Part shown: positions 17,148 to 26,325 of the stretch, one piece after another | How the letters are laid out: each line of letters opens with the position of its first letter | How positions within the stretch are numbered: the first letter of the stretch is position 1 | From: Bacteriovoracaceae bacterium | GTDB taxonomy: Bacteria > Bdellovibrionota > Bacteriovoracia > Bacteriovoracales > Bacteriovoracaceae | Direction: 5' to 3' | NCBI GenBank assembly: GCA_016786485.1 | Contig: JAEUWD010000040.1 | Coordinates: forward strand, 1 to 35,752 | DNA: 35,752 bases | Notes under the pieces: generated by a model | Database searches by the model: none | Told to the model about the DNA's origin: nothing | What the model saw: only the letters and a program-made list of their open reading frames with translations | Position numbers and translations under genes: made by a program

Positions 17148-19829
17148 ATGAAAACAAAAGATAACCTACCAGAACTATCGGAAGATTTGTTCTCGACCAT
17201 TTTGGAAAGTCTACCATTCATGCGAGTTAGCGTGGACAATAATGTTATTTTTGTCAGCGATCTCATTTGCAAACTTTCAGGTTATCAAGCTTCAGAAGTT
17301 CTGAATAAAAACATGGCGATTTTTAAAAGTGATTATCACACTGATGAATATTACGAGTGGATGATGAGTTCGATCCGCAAAGGTAAAGAGTGGCAAGGTG
17401 ATATGAACTGTGTGGGAAAAAATGGTGTTTCGTTTTGGTTGGATCTTCAAATTAAGCCCGTTGTGAAGTCCGGTGTGATTCAAGAATTTTTGATTATTTG
17501 TAAAGATATTACATATCGCAAAGAACTCGAGCGAAATTTATTATTACAAAAAGAGCGGATGGAACTCGTTTTTGATGGTTCCAACACTGGTCTGTGGGAT
17601 TGGAATCCTAAAACAAATCAGGTCTATTTCAATGAGAGCTGGTGTAAAATGTTGGGCCATGAACAGCATGAGATTAAGCCTACCTTGTCTTCATGGCAAA
17701 ATTTAGTTCATCCTGATGATATTGAGAAGTGCCTCGCCGATATCAAGCTTCACATGGATGGTCTCACTGATATGTACTCTAATGTTCATCGAATGAAACA
17801 CCGTGAGGGGCACTGGATTTATATTTTGGATAAGGGACGCATTTATGAGCGCGATGAGGCAGGTCATCCAATCCGCTTTACGGGTACGCATAATGATATT
17901 TCAGAACAAGTTTGGGTTCAAAATGCTTTTAATGAAATATCACAATCAGCTAAAATTGGGTCTTGGGAATATGATATTCTTAAACAAAAAATTAACTGGT
18001 CTCAGGTTACATACCAAATCCATGAAACGACCCCAGAAGAGCATGTTCCAGATCTTGCGACAGGTATCGATTTTTATTACGAAGACGATAAAAAAATCAT
18101 CACCGAACATTTTAGCAGGATTGTTGAGCAGGGTGGAACTTTTGACCTTGAACTAAGAATCAAAACTAAAAAGAATAATATTGTTTGGGTCAGGTCAATT
18201 GGCAAAACACAAATGATAAATAATATGCCGTATAAAGTTTTTGGCACCTTTCAAGATATTAATGAAAAAAAACTGATGGAGCTAAAAATTCAAGAATCTA
18301 AGGAGCGCTTAGACCTGGCGCTTATGGCTAGTAAAATTGGTATTTGGGACTGGCATCTTGGTAGTGGTGATTTATTTTGGGATGAGCAAATGTTTAGTGT
18401 TTTTGAAATCGATAAAAAAGATTTCAAGAATAATTTCGAATCATGGTCGAAGCTTGTTGATAAAGATGACTTGGAAGAAGCAAATAAGCAGCTGCAAATG
18501 GCACTAACAAATAAAACACTTTTTAATACACAATTTAGAATTATAACTCATAATAATAAAACGAAACACATTAAAGCAATAGCGCGTGCTTATTATGACA
18601 GTAAAGGTGAACCGATCAGGATGGTTGGTTGTAACTGGGACATTTCATACGAGATGTCGATACTCGAAAATGCCAATATGGCCAAACAAAAAGCTGAAGA
18701 AGCTTATAATGTCAGAACCAGATTTTTGGCCAATATGAGTCACGAAATTCGGACGCCATTAAATAGCATTTTAGGTATGACCGAATTATTACAAGACACG
18801 GAATTAGATCGGAAGCAAAAAGAAATGCTACATCTGATTAATTTTTCCGGCGAAGCCTTATTGAAATTAATTAATGATATTTTAGAACTTTCAAAAATTG
18901 AAGCCGGTGAATTAAATATTATTAATACCAATTTCAAATTGGCAGATTTTATCCAAAGTATTTATCAGATGTTTAAGGTTGCGACCGATAAAAAGAAAAT
19001 TGATTTCAGTTTTGTGATTGATAAAGATGTTCCAGCCTATTTAAATTTGGATAAATTTCGTTTACAGCAAGTTTTAATAAATCTCATTTCTAACGCCGTC
19101 AAATTTACAGAAAAAGGTGAAGTTGTTATTGAAGTCGGTCCGGCCAAAAAAAGAACTGGTGGGCATTTAATTGAATTTCGCGTGAAAGATACGGGTCTGG
19201 GTTTTGATGATGAAGATACCAAGAAACTTTTTCAACCTTTTAAGCAACTGGATGATTCGCCAACCAGAAAGTATGGTGGAACCGGTCTAGGCTTAGCGAT
19301 TTGCAAAGAACTCGTTTTTAACTTAGGTGGGGATATATCGGTAAAAAGTAAAAAGGGTGAAGGTTCCGAATTTATATTTTCGGTTTTTTCTAATACGGCA
19401 GATAAATCAGAAATCGTCGAGATTGATATCGACCAAGAAATTAAAAACTTGGGTGATTACAGTTTAAAAATTCTTGTCGCCGAAGATAATAATATTAATC
19501 AGATATTAATTAAGGCCTACTTAAAGAAATTTGGTTTTGACTGTTTTATCGCGGAAAATGGCGAGCAGGTTGTGAAGGCCGTGGAAAGTAATGATTTTGA
19601 TTTGATTCTCATGGATTTACAAATGCCAGTGATGGATGGGCTTGAGGCGTGTCGGCAAATTCGTAAAATGAAAAAGAAACAACCGATCATTGTCGCGATG
19701 ACCGCCAACACTTTTGATGAAGATAGAAATTCAAGTTTTGAGAGTGGCATGGATGAATTTCTAACTAAACCAATTAAGAAAACTGATTTAGTTAGAATAT
19801 TCAAAAAATTTAGAGAACGTTTTAGTTAA
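17148..19829 (+). CDS. Hybrid sensor histidine kinase with four PAS domains and a receiver
   Basis: The domains run in order over 893 residues: PAS (about 10-130), PAS/PAC (135-260), PAS/PAC (265-375), PAS/PAC (385-505), HisKA with the phosphorylated His532 in MSHEIRTPLN, and HATPase with the N box (NLISNAVKFTEKG), G1 (DTGLGF) and G2 (GGTGLGLAI). A C-terminal receiver follows, with Asp823 in LMDLQMPVMDG and the conserved Lys in LTKPI. No membrane segment is visible, so it should be a soluble kinase sensing an internal signal. No response regulator or Hpt gene is adjacent, so its output partner is elsewhere. There is no Shine-Dalgarno sequence; GATAAT ends seven bases before the ATG. The stop is nested with that of the permease gene. 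Confidence 0.93.
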   Translation: MKTKDNLPELSEDLFSTILESLPFMRVSVDNNVIFVSDLICKLSGYQASEVLNKNMAIFKSDYHTDEYYEWMMSSIRKGKEWQGDMNCVGKNGVSFWLDLQIKPVVKSGVIQEFLIICKDITYRKELERNLLLQKERMELVFDGSNTGLWDWNPKTNQVYFNESWCKMLGHEQHEIKPTLSSWQNLVHPDDIEKCLADIKLHMDGLTDMYSNVHRMKHREGHWIYILDKGRIYERDEAGHPIRFTGTHNDISEQVWVQNAFNEISQSAKIGSWEYDILKQKINWSQVTYQIHETTPEEHVPDLATGIDFYYEDDKKIITEHFSRIVEQGGTFDLELRIKTKKNNIVWVRSIGKTQMINNMPYKVFGTFQDINEKKLMELKIQESKERLDLALMASKIGIWDWHLGSGDLFWDEQMFSVFEIDKKDFKNNFESWSKLVDKDDLEEANKQLQMALTNKTLFNTQFRIITHNNKTKHIKAIARAYYDSKGEPIRMVGCNWDISYEMSILENANMAKQKAEEAYNVRTRFLANMSHEIRTPLNSILGMTELLQDTELDRKQKEMLHLINFSGEALLKLINDILELSKIEAGELNIINTNFKLADFIQSIYQMFKVATDKKKIDFSFVIDKDVPAYLNLDKFRLQQVLINLISNAVKFTEKGEVVIEVGPAKKRTGGHLIEFRVKDTGLGFDDEDTKKLFQPFKQLDDSPTRKYGGTGLGLAICKELVFNLGGDISVKSKKGEGSEFIFSVFSNTADKSEIVEIDIDQEIKNLGDYSLKILVAEDNNINQILIKAYLKKFGFDCFIAENGEQVVKAVESNDFDLILMDLQMPVMDGLEACRQIRKMKKKQPIIVAMTANTFDEDRNSSFESGMDEFLTKPIKKTDLVRIFKKFRERFS

Positions 19830-21154
19830 GCTTTTTTATTTTTATATTCAAGAAATTTATAAATAGGGTATCCCGCAGCTGCAATCAAAATAGAAATTAA
19901 TGGATCAAATTTAGTTGCTTCACTAACCGCTGACTGTTGAATCATACCGTAGGTAATAAACAAACAACCTGCAATGGCTATAAGTGGAATGAATGGATAA
20001 AGCGGAACTTTATATTCACCAGCTTTTGGGGCTCCATATTGTTTACGAACTTTAAAAATCCCAATGAAAACAACTCCGTAGAATAGGTACATACTGAAAA
20101 TACCAATATCAGTAATTCGGTTTGGGTCAAGAAGTAGGATCATGATGGTCGCGACAACTGATTGCAAAATAATTGAATAAGTCGGAGTTTGAAACTTAGG
20201 ATGAAGAGTTGCAAATTTTTCACGACATGGAAAAAGACTGCGATTGGCAATCGCGAATGGAACTCTTACCATGGTAAGAATATTTCCGTTCAATGCTCCA
20301 AAAATTGAAACTAAAATCCCTAAACTGATCAACGTCCCACCGATACTACCAAAAATAACGACAGCAGCTTGTGAAGCAGCTCTTTCACCAAGTTCAGCAA
20401 TTTGAGCATGATCAAGAACGTGGAAAAGTGAAATGTTAACAAGTAAGTAAGCACTCATAACAGTTAAGATACCGATAACAATAGCACGAGGTAAATTTTT
20501 CGCTGGATTTTCTAATTCACCAGCGATGTTTGCAACTTGCATCCAACCATCGTAGGCCCAAAGTGTTGCAAGAACCGCAGCACTTAAGCCGGCACGTTCT
20601 GTCACCTCTGGCAGAGCTACACCAAAAATAGTTTGCTCGCCCATGAAAAGCCCTAAAATACCGATTGCAAGAATCGGAAGAAGTTTAATGAGTGTGGTTG
20701 CATTTTGAATAAGAGCAGATGTTTTGGTGCTTATGGCGCAAATCGCTGCTAATAAATAAACGGCGATCAGCGAAATAGGTTTTAATGTTCCTTCGCTTAA
20801 TCCTAAAAATGGAATTAAAAGTGAAGCAAAGAACATGGCGAGTGCCGCAAAAAGAGCAGGACCATAAATAACTGTTTGAACCCATCCACAAACAAATCCC
20901 ATCGTTTTTCCGTAAAGCTCTTCCATGTAAGTGTAAACACCACCGGTTTTTGGAATACGGAAAGCAATTTCAGCAATAGTAAGACCACCGGCCAAAGAAA
21001 TGATACCACCTAAGATCCAAGCTAAAATAGCAAGGTTAGATGAACCGGTTGCGACTAAAACTCGACCTGGTTTTACGAAAACACCAGAGCCGATAACACA
21101 ACCAATAACAACTGAAATAGCAGTTATAAGTTTCAAACGAACTGGATTTGTCAT
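19826..21154 (-). CDS. APC-family amino acid permease
   Basis: The 442-residue protein has about twelve hydrophobic segments. The first helix carries the APC substrate-site motif (VIGCVIGSGVFVKPG), followed by the typical TGGVYTYMEELYG and GWVQTVIYGPA stretches. The pattern is closest to the LAT-like/SteT-type exchangers of the amino acid-polyamine-organocation superfamily. It would import or exchange amino acids across the inner membrane; the exact substrate cannot be told. A good ribosome site (AAGGAG, seven bases from the ATG) is present. It overlaps the convergent kinase gene by four bases at nested stops. Confidence 0.9.
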   Translation of the reverse strand: MTNPVRLKLITAISVVIGCVIGSGVFVKPGRVLVATGSSNLAILAWILGGIISLAGGLTIAEIAFRIPKTGGVYTYMEELYGKTMGFVCGWVQTVIYGPALFAALAMFFASLLIPFLGLSEGTLKPISLIAVYLLAAICAISTKTSALIQNATTLIKLLPILAIGILGLFMGEQTIFGVALPEVTERAGLSAAVLATLWAYDGWMQVANIAGELENPAKNLPRAIVIGILTVMSAYLLVNISLFHVLDHAQIAELGERAASQAAVVIFGSIGGTLISLGILVSIFGALNGNILTMVRVPFAIANRSLFPCREKFATLHPKFQTPTYSIILQSVVATIMILLLDPNRITDIGIFSMYLFYGVVFIGIFKVRKQYGAPKAGEYKVPLYPFIPLIAIAGCLFITYGMIQQSAVSEATKFDPLISILIAAAGYPIYKFLEYKNKKA

Positions 21155-21221
21155 TGGAATACTCCTTCGAATTGATATTTATCAATGATAACGGTTTTTG
21201 AGATGAAGTCTAGAAATAAGT

Positions 21222-23030
21222 CTAAAACCAGACCTTTACTGGAGCATCAAGCTGATTGCTATGCATGTAGTTGTATAGGGCCAGTTTTAAACTTTCGCCT
21301 AATGTATCATGATTGGTAGTGAGACCATCATCGAATGCAATTTCATTTTGAGCAAACAATCCTTCGGCTGGAATTTCTTGTGGAAATAATTGTACTGAGA
21401 ATTTTTCAGGATCTCGACCGACAGGACTATGGACGGTACATGCAAAACGATGCCAATAAGCCGACTGGATATGGTTGTTCTTAAATAGCTGTCTGACAAC
21501 TTCTAAACTTTGTATGGTTTCTTTTTTCGTCTGCGTAGGGAAACCATACATTAAATAGGCGTGTACATAGATACCTGCATCACTAAAGTTCTTTGTCACT
21601 TTTTTGACTTGCTCAATGGAAATGCCCTTATTGATAAGTTTTAAAATTCTTTCGTTGGCCACTTCAAGCCCGCCAGTGACGGCAACACATCCAGCATCTG
21701 CCATGAGTTGACACAACTCTTGATTGAAATGAGGATCAAATCTTAAATTTCCCCACCACGTGATATTGACTTTTCTTTCGATCAACTCTTTGCAAAGTGT
21801 TTTAATTAAAGCTGGTGGAGCTGCTTCATCAACGAAATGGAAGCCCGTTTGTTTTGTTTCTGCAATAATTCTTTCGATTTGATCGACTAACTGTTTGGCC
21901 TTGGCCGGTTCATATCGACCGATATAATCAATCGAGATGTCGCAGAAGGTACATTTCTTCCAATAACAACCATGGGCAAGAATCATCTTGTTCCATCTAA
22001 AATCACTCCACATGCGATGCATACTATTGGGCATTTCACATAATGAAATATACTTATCAAGAGGTAAGCCAACAAAAGTGGGACCAGGATGCTCTTTGTA
22101 AGGAAGATTTTTATTTGTAAGTTCAGATTTAAAAATTTTTGAATCTTTCAAAAACCAAGTTCGAACTAATTCCTCTTCCTTCTTTTTTCCTTCTAAATAT
22201 CCGAGCAGCATTTCGAGTGGTACTTCTCCATCATCAAAAATGAGGTAGTCAAAAAATTTAAAGGGGCGAATATCTTGCATTGAGCGAAGCTCAGTATTCA
22301 CATAACCACCACCAACGCCGATTGAAATTTTTGGGAATTTGCTTTTGATGACTTCACATGCCCTAAGTGCTCCAAGTAAATTTCCGGGAAAGGGGAGTGA
22401 GAGCCCTACAAAATCCGGTCGGACTTGTTCAATATTCTTAGTGACAATAGCTTCTAACATCTCGTCGATGAGAGTTTTCTTTTTCAGCCTTTGATATAAA
22501 GGATTAAATGAATTCATCGAAGACGCGAGTTTTTCTCCATAGCGTGAAATGGAAAAATCAGCATCGATGCCTTCAGATATATAATCCGAAAGATCATCGA
22601 TATACAGACTTGCTAAATATTTGGCTTTATCTTGAATCCCCATTTCACCATAAAGTTCTTCCCAATTAGGCATATCTTCTAAAACTTGAAAACGAGGGCC
22701 TTCTGGTAAAAAATTACGTTTTGATATTCTTAGAGCGAGACTCGGGTCATTTCCTCTCAAAAAAGCAATGACGGAGTCGATGGTTTTTTGATAGTCATTG
22801 AATGCTTCTAGAAAAAAATCAATTTTCTCACTCTTTAAATTTTTGTTTGATAATTCGCCTTTTATTCTTTCGAGTCCGTTCGAAGAAAATAATGAATCAA
22901 TCAGCTCCACACTCCAATCGGATTGAAAAACGTCGTGCCCCAATTTTTCTAAATAACCCTTGAGATAAGCCGTCGAAGGATATGGCATATTAAATTGAGT
23001 CATCGGGGGTAGAGCTAGTAGTATCTTCAT
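21222..23030 (-). CDS. Radical SAM protein with B12-binding-like N-terminal domain
   Basis: The 602-residue protein has an N-terminal region similar to B12-binding radical SAM enzymes (DFVGLSLPFPGNL, ISIGVGGGYVN, YLIFDDGEVPLEMLL), but no DxHxxG cobalamin ligand motif. The radical SAM core follows, with its three cysteines at 355, 360 and 363 (HGCYWKKCTFCD). The spacing is C-x4-C-x2-C rather than the usual C-x3-C-x2-C; I recall the same CYW..CTFCD pattern in related proteins, so it is probably family-typical. Later motifs include VDEAAPP and the GGLEVANERIL stretch. The reaction is unknown. Its ATG overlaps the stop of the upstream secreted-protein gene (ATGA), so the two are translationally coupled. 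Confidence 0.88.
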   Translation of the reverse strand: MKILLALPPMTQFNMPYPSTAYLKGYLEKLGHDVFQSDWSVELIDSLFSSNGLERIKGELSNKNLKSEKIDFFLEAFNDYQKTIDSVIAFLRGNDPSLALRISKRNFLPEGPRFQVLEDMPNWEELYGEMGIQDKAKYLASLYIDDLSDYISEGIDADFSISRYGEKLASSMNSFNPLYQRLKKKTLIDEMLEAIVTKNIEQVRPDFVGLSLPFPGNLLGALRACEVIKSKFPKISIGVGGGYVNTELRSMQDIRPFKFFDYLIFDDGEVPLEMLLGYLEGKKKEEELVRTWFLKDSKIFKSELTNKNLPYKEHPGPTFVGLPLDKYISLCEMPNSMHRMWSDFRWNKMILAHGCYWKKCTFCDISIDYIGRYEPAKAKQLVDQIERIIAETKQTGFHFVDEAAPPALIKTLCKELIERKVNITWWGNLRFDPHFNQELCQLMADAGCVAVTGGLEVANERILKLINKGISIEQVKKVTKNFSDAGIYVHAYLMYGFPTQTKKETIQSLEVVRQLFKNNHIQSAYWHRFACTVHSPVGRDPEKFSVQLFPQEIPAEGLFAQNEIAFDDGLTTNHDTLGESLKLALYNYMHSNQLDAPVKVWF

Positions 23031-23761
23031 AATAAGTAATCACACAATTTTTTATTATTGCTTTCGAACATTTGAGTTTCTTTTTCTAGCGCAGCGTTCA
23101 TATCGTTTATCATTTTAGGTGTTAAATCATTCTGAAAATTTCTTAAGACGTTTTCAAGAAATAATTTGTTCTTCTTAAAAGCGTTTACTTTAGATTTAAG
23201 TTCTATTTCTTCTTTTAAATCAAAATTATCTGCAAACTCAGCCGATGAAAGGAGTTTTATATTTTGTCTATAATAAATAAGATTCCCATGAATCTGTCTT
23301 CCTAGTGCTGAGACCAGACGAACGAAAGCATCAGGTCTCTCTATTGGACGATTATTTCTGATTTCGTAGAGAGTTTTATCCCAAAAGATTCTAATGAGAA
23401 CGGGTGCATTTTTATCTTGAGAAAAGAGAACTGAGTAACCATCGCCGTCTGTTGTTGAAAGTCGTATTGTGCCTGGATGAGTATCTTTTTTAACGGCTTT
23501 ATCAGAGCTAGTGATTTGAATAAAAAATTTAGCAGCACTGAAAGTATCAACAGGTTTAAACGAATAATGTGACAAAGGTGCGGCAGATGAAACGAGAGCG
23601 AGTGCTTTGTTAAGAAGCGTTTGGGCCTCGCTTTTAAAGCGAATATTATCATCAAGATTTGTGCTGTAAGCGAGTGAGATTTGCTTATCGACATAATCTG
23701 TTTGCGAAAAAAGATTCGTCGAAATAATGAGCAAATTGAGAATAAAAAGCGATTTTAACAT
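23027..23761 (-). CDS. Secreted protein coupled to a radical SAM gene
   Basis: From the ATG at 23759-23761 the protein is 244 residues long, with a signal peptide (LKSLFILNLLIISTNLFS, cleavage before QTDY). The mature part mixes strands and helices (DTHPGTIRLSTTDGDGYSVLF, RIFWDKTLYEI) and ends in a charged helical segment and LCDYLL. I recognise no family. A TTG three codons upstream is possible but has no ribosome site. The stop overlaps the radical SAM start (ATGA), so both are made from one mRNA. A secreted partner could be a substrate, a substrate-binding protein or just an operon neighbour; the sequence does not decide. It is transcribed away from the tRNA-Leu region. Confidence 0.6.
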   Translation of the reverse strand: MLKSLFILNLLIISTNLFSQTDYVDKQISLAYSTNLDDNIRFKSEAQTLLNKALALVSSAAPLSHYSFKPVDTFSAAKFFIQITSSDKAVKKDTHPGTIRLSTTDGDGYSVLFSQDKNAPVLIRIFWDKTLYEIRNNRPIERPDAFVRLVSALGRQIHGNLIYYRQNIKLLSSAEFADNFDLKEEIELKSKVNAFKKNKLFLENVLRNFQNDLTPKMINDMNAALEKETQMFESNNKKLCDYLL

Positions 23762-23909
23762 AATGGACAAATTATTATCATTTTAGTCAAAGTAGCGCAA
23801 TGCGTCTACCGAGGTTTTGGTAATAACTTCAGATGTGTAACTTGATGAAATTTAAAGATTTTTTCGTTGAAATCTCAGGAGGTACTCTTTTTTCTTTGAT
23901 GAAGTAAAG

Positions 23910-23994
23910 TGGTGGCTCTCCCGAGACTCGAACTCGGACGATTTATGGTCGGCGGATTTTGAATCCGCTGCGTCTACCGTTCCGCCAGAGAGCC
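23910..23994 (-). tRNA. tRNA-Leu (CAA)
   Basis: The minus strand folds into an 85-base class II tRNA. The acceptor stem GGCUCUC pairs with GAGAGCC, followed by discriminator A and an encoded CCA. The anticodon loop UUCAAAA carries CAA on a GCGGA/UCCGC stem. The long variable arm is CGACCAUAAAUCGUC, and the T arm is CCGAG-UUCGAGU-CUCGG. It reads UUG leucine codons. Confidence 0.95.
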
Positions 23995-24016
23995 ACTATA
24001 TAGGCGTGTGGGCCAG

Positions 24017-24022
24017 ATTATA
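24017..24022 (-). promoter_or_regulatory. Candidate -10 box for tRNA-Leu
   Basis: A perfect TATAAT on the minus strand lies about 22 bases before the mature 5' end of tRNA-Leu, followed by a GC-rich discriminator (CTGGCCC). The -35 region is poor, with an A-rich spacer. Confidence 0.5.
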
Positions 24023-24050
24023 ACGTTTTTTTGACTTTTACTACGGGATT

Positions 24051-25016
24051 TTATCTCATCGAAATAAGATCGAGAGTTTCGCGAACATTGTATCGATAAA
24101 ATTTCTCACCGAGATGCTTCTTTATGGCCTGGTTATCAATCAAACAGGAGTATTTTAAGTAATCAATGAAGTAATCCGGAACATCCATACCAAAAAATTT
24201 GAGCAGTTTATTAATCGGTTTGCCTAAACTGACCGGAAAAGGGATAGACTGACCTTGAACCTGCTCAAGCGCTTCTTTGATGCTAATAAAATCGTTTGGG
24301 GCCACGTTATAAACACCTGTCGGCAGCTCTTCAATTGCCCTCTCAAGAATGCTGGCCATATCAAATTCATGAATAAACTGAAACATCGGATTAAAATCAA
24401 CCGGGTTAAGGGTTAAGCGACCAGTTAAATATTTAGTGATAGCATTTTGAATTTGCGTTCCAATAATATTGCAAGGTCTTAAGACTACAGTGCTCATTTC
24501 TTTTTGGTTTTTCCACATCCAACCCGTACAAAGCTGATCCATTTCGACGACGTCACGTAATTCTGGATAATGAATGCTCGCTTGCAGTGGTGAGTTTTCA
24601 GGGATGAAAACAAAATTGTCTGGCAGAGAGCCGTAGACATGATAAGTACTTAAAATAATCAGTTTTTTCACTTTAAAACTTAAGCACAAACTTAAAATGC
24701 GATTGGTGCCCATGAGATTTAAATCGAGTCTTTTTGAAACATCATCATTTTTATTTGAACTATGACTCACGCGCGCAAGATGAAAAACAATATCAAATTC
24801 AAAACTACGGAAAATGTTTTCAAAATTACCGCGTGAGTATTTCATGCGCATATATTCAATGCCCTTGAGTTTGGGACATTGAGAAAGATCACGCGAATCG
24901 ATACCTAAAATTTTAGCATGCGGATTATTTTTAAGAATGAGGCGGGAAGTCAGTTGAGCTAAGCCTCCGGCCATTCCAATAATTAAGATTTTTAATTCTT
25001 TTTTTTCTGCTGTCAT
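24051..25016 (-). CDS. NAD-dependent epimerase/dehydratase-like protein (extended SDR)
   Basis: An extended-SDR protein of 321 residues: the glycine-rich loop is near the N-terminus (LIIGMAGGLAQ), an acidic residue ends beta 2 (GIDSRD), and VFHLARVSHSS, LIILSTYHVYGS and VLRPCNIIG mark the core. Two signature positions differ from active epimerases: the loop reads GxxGGxA and the usual YxxxK is YPELR, with Arg for Lys, so activity may be altered or lost. The ATG at 25014-25016 overlaps the PlsC stop (ATGA) and is chosen over an ATG ten codons upstream inside PlsC. From memory, epimerase-like/acyltransferase pairs also occur in actinobacteria, suggesting a shared lipid or glycolipid job; this is inference. 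Confidence 0.8.
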   Translation of the reverse strand: MTAEKKELKILIIGMAGGLAQLTSRLILKNNPHAKILGIDSRDLSQCPKLKGIEYMRMKYSRGNFENIFRSFEFDIVFHLARVSHSSNKNDDVSKRLDLNLMGTNRILSLCLSFKVKKLIILSTYHVYGSLPDNFVFIPENSPLQASIHYPELRDVVEMDQLCTGWMWKNQKEMSTVVLRPCNIIGTQIQNAITKYLTGRLTLNPVDFNPMFQFIHEFDMASILERAIEELPTGVYNVAPNDFISIKEALEQVQGQSIPFPVSLGKPINKLLKFFGMDVPDYFIDYLKYSCLIDNQAIKKHLGEKFYRYNVRETLDLISMR

Positions 25017-25909
25017 TTGCGATTTAATTTTCCAAAAAAGTCCCACACAGGTTTTCTGATATCATCAAAAAACGGTCGGCGATTTTTTAAGCCTTGGTTA
25101 AGTAATGCCTTAATTTTAGTTTCAATTTTATAGACATGTTCACGAATGAGATTTTCAGAAGCATCATAAGAAAGTTCTGTCGGTAATTGATAAGGTTTAC
25201 CAATATAAATATCAATCGGTGAAGGAAGTGGGACTAATCCCAAAGGCCCTGCCAATGGAAAGAGTGGAGTAATAGGAAAAGAAGGAAGCTTTAAAAACTT
25301 CGCCAGTTTCTTGGCTTGATAAACAAACGGGTACATTTCTTCAGCGCCCACCACTGCTACGGGTAAAATTTCAATCTTATTTTTTATCGCCATTCGACAA
25401 AAGCCCGTACTAAATTTTTGAAGTTTGTAATAGTCTTTGGTGTTTTTAGAAACGCCTCGAACGCCTTCCGGGAAAACGAGAATCGATTCGCCATGCTCGA
25501 GTAAGTACTGACAATTTTTTCGATCGCCTAGAATGGATCCAAGTTCTGCTGAGACTTTTCCAATAAAGGGAAGTTGCGCCATAAAGCGTTCAATCATGGC
25601 CCGTAAAACAATTGGATTTTTTGTTTCTAGAATGAAGGCCATACTAATTAACATAGCATCAATTGGCAGTTGTCCTGAGTGATTGCCCACTACGATGTAT
25701 GGTTTCATTTCCAAATCTTCAATCCCAAAAACACGAACTTTGAAATATCCCTTATAAAGTGGGTAAAGAATTTTGACTGCTTTTAGGAAAGTTTTTGGAT
25801 CAAATCCCCAAGGATCTTGATAGTCTTTATAGCGTTCACCTAAAAAAGCTGCAAGCCTCTCGTAGGTTTCCTGAGGTAGTTGATAGTTAAACTCAGTATT
25901 TTCGGTCAT
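25013..25909 (-). CDS. PlsC-family lysophospholipid acyltransferase
   Basis: The 298-residue protein contains the acyltransferase block I as NHSGQLPID, with His77 and Asp84. This gives six residues between them rather than the four of the classical HX4D motif. The block III motif FPEGVRG is at 146-152, and a basic, proline-rich block IV (ILPVAVVGAEEMYP) follows. It would transfer an acyl chain to a lysolipid at the inner face of the membrane. The NHSG..P.D variant is one I associate with a distinct LPLAT subgroup rather than with housekeeping PlsC. The epimerase gene overlaps its stop by four bases. The divergent small helical gene starts 77 bases away. Confidence 0.85.
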   Translation of the reverse strand: MTENTEFNYQLPQETYERLAAFLGERYKDYQDPWGFDPKTFLKAVKILYPLYKGYFKVRVFGIEDLEMKPYIVVGNHSGQLPIDAMLISMAFILETKNPIVLRAMIERFMAQLPFIGKVSAELGSILGDRKNCQYLLEHGESILVFPEGVRGVSKNTKDYYKLQKFSTGFCRMAIKNKIEILPVAVVGAEEMYPFVYQAKKLAKFLKLPSFPITPLFPLAGPLGLVPLPSPIDIYIGKPYQLPTELSYDASENLIREHVYKIETKIKALLNQGLKNRRPFFDDIRKPVWDFFGKLNRK

Positions 25910-25986
25910 ATTGTCTCTGTGTTGCGAGAATTTCTTAACAGTTATACACTAAAAATGTTCCAACGTGCATTATGCAAGGAGATATC

Positions 25987-26325
25987 ATGAGCGAAACTCG
26001 CAATAATCGAAAAAATATGACTCCCGATTTTGATTTAAATACATGGAAAGCTAAATTTCAGGACTTGGTGCAAAGTGCCCAGGATGAAATCAAGAAAACG
26101 ACAGCGATTGGAAAGAAGATGATTTCGGCCAGTAAGTCGAATTCAACTCTTCATGACGCGTATGAGAAATTAGGTATTTTAGTGGAAAAGGCCATTCATA
26201 ATAATGAAATTAAGTGGGAAGATCCACAGGTGACTGAAATTCTAGAGCAAATTAAGAATTGCAAAGATGAACTTAACCGCTTTGAAGAAGAGGTTCGTCA
26301 GATTAAGACTTCGCCTCAAGATTAG
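25987..26325 (+). CDS. Small cytoplasmic helical protein of unknown function
   Basis: The ATG at 25987 is preceded by AAGGAG with five bases of spacing, so the upstream ATG at 25972 is rejected. The protein is 112 residues, highly charged and almost wholly helical by eye (NTWKAKFQDLVQSAQDEIKK, then VTEILEQIKNCKDELNRFEEEV), with a probable C-terminal coiled coil and no membrane segment. I recognise no family. It lies between the divergent acyltransferase gene and the convergent EngB gene, whose 3' end it overlaps by 23 bases. Confidence 0.65.
   Translation: MSETRNNRKNMTPDFDLNTWKAKFQDLVQSAQDEIKKTTAIGKKMISASKSNSTLHDAYEKLGILVEKAIHNNEIKWEDPQVTEILEQIKNCKDELNRFEEEVRQIKTSPQD

Noticed and set aside
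17803-18156. 117-codon open frame within the histidine kinase gene
   Set aside because: It is a shadow of PAS domains two and three; no ribosome site and no plausible protein features.
23850-23890. A/T-only hairpin downstream of tRNA-Leu as a possible terminator
   Set aside because: The stem (AGATTT/AAATCT) is weak and has no proper T tract after it.
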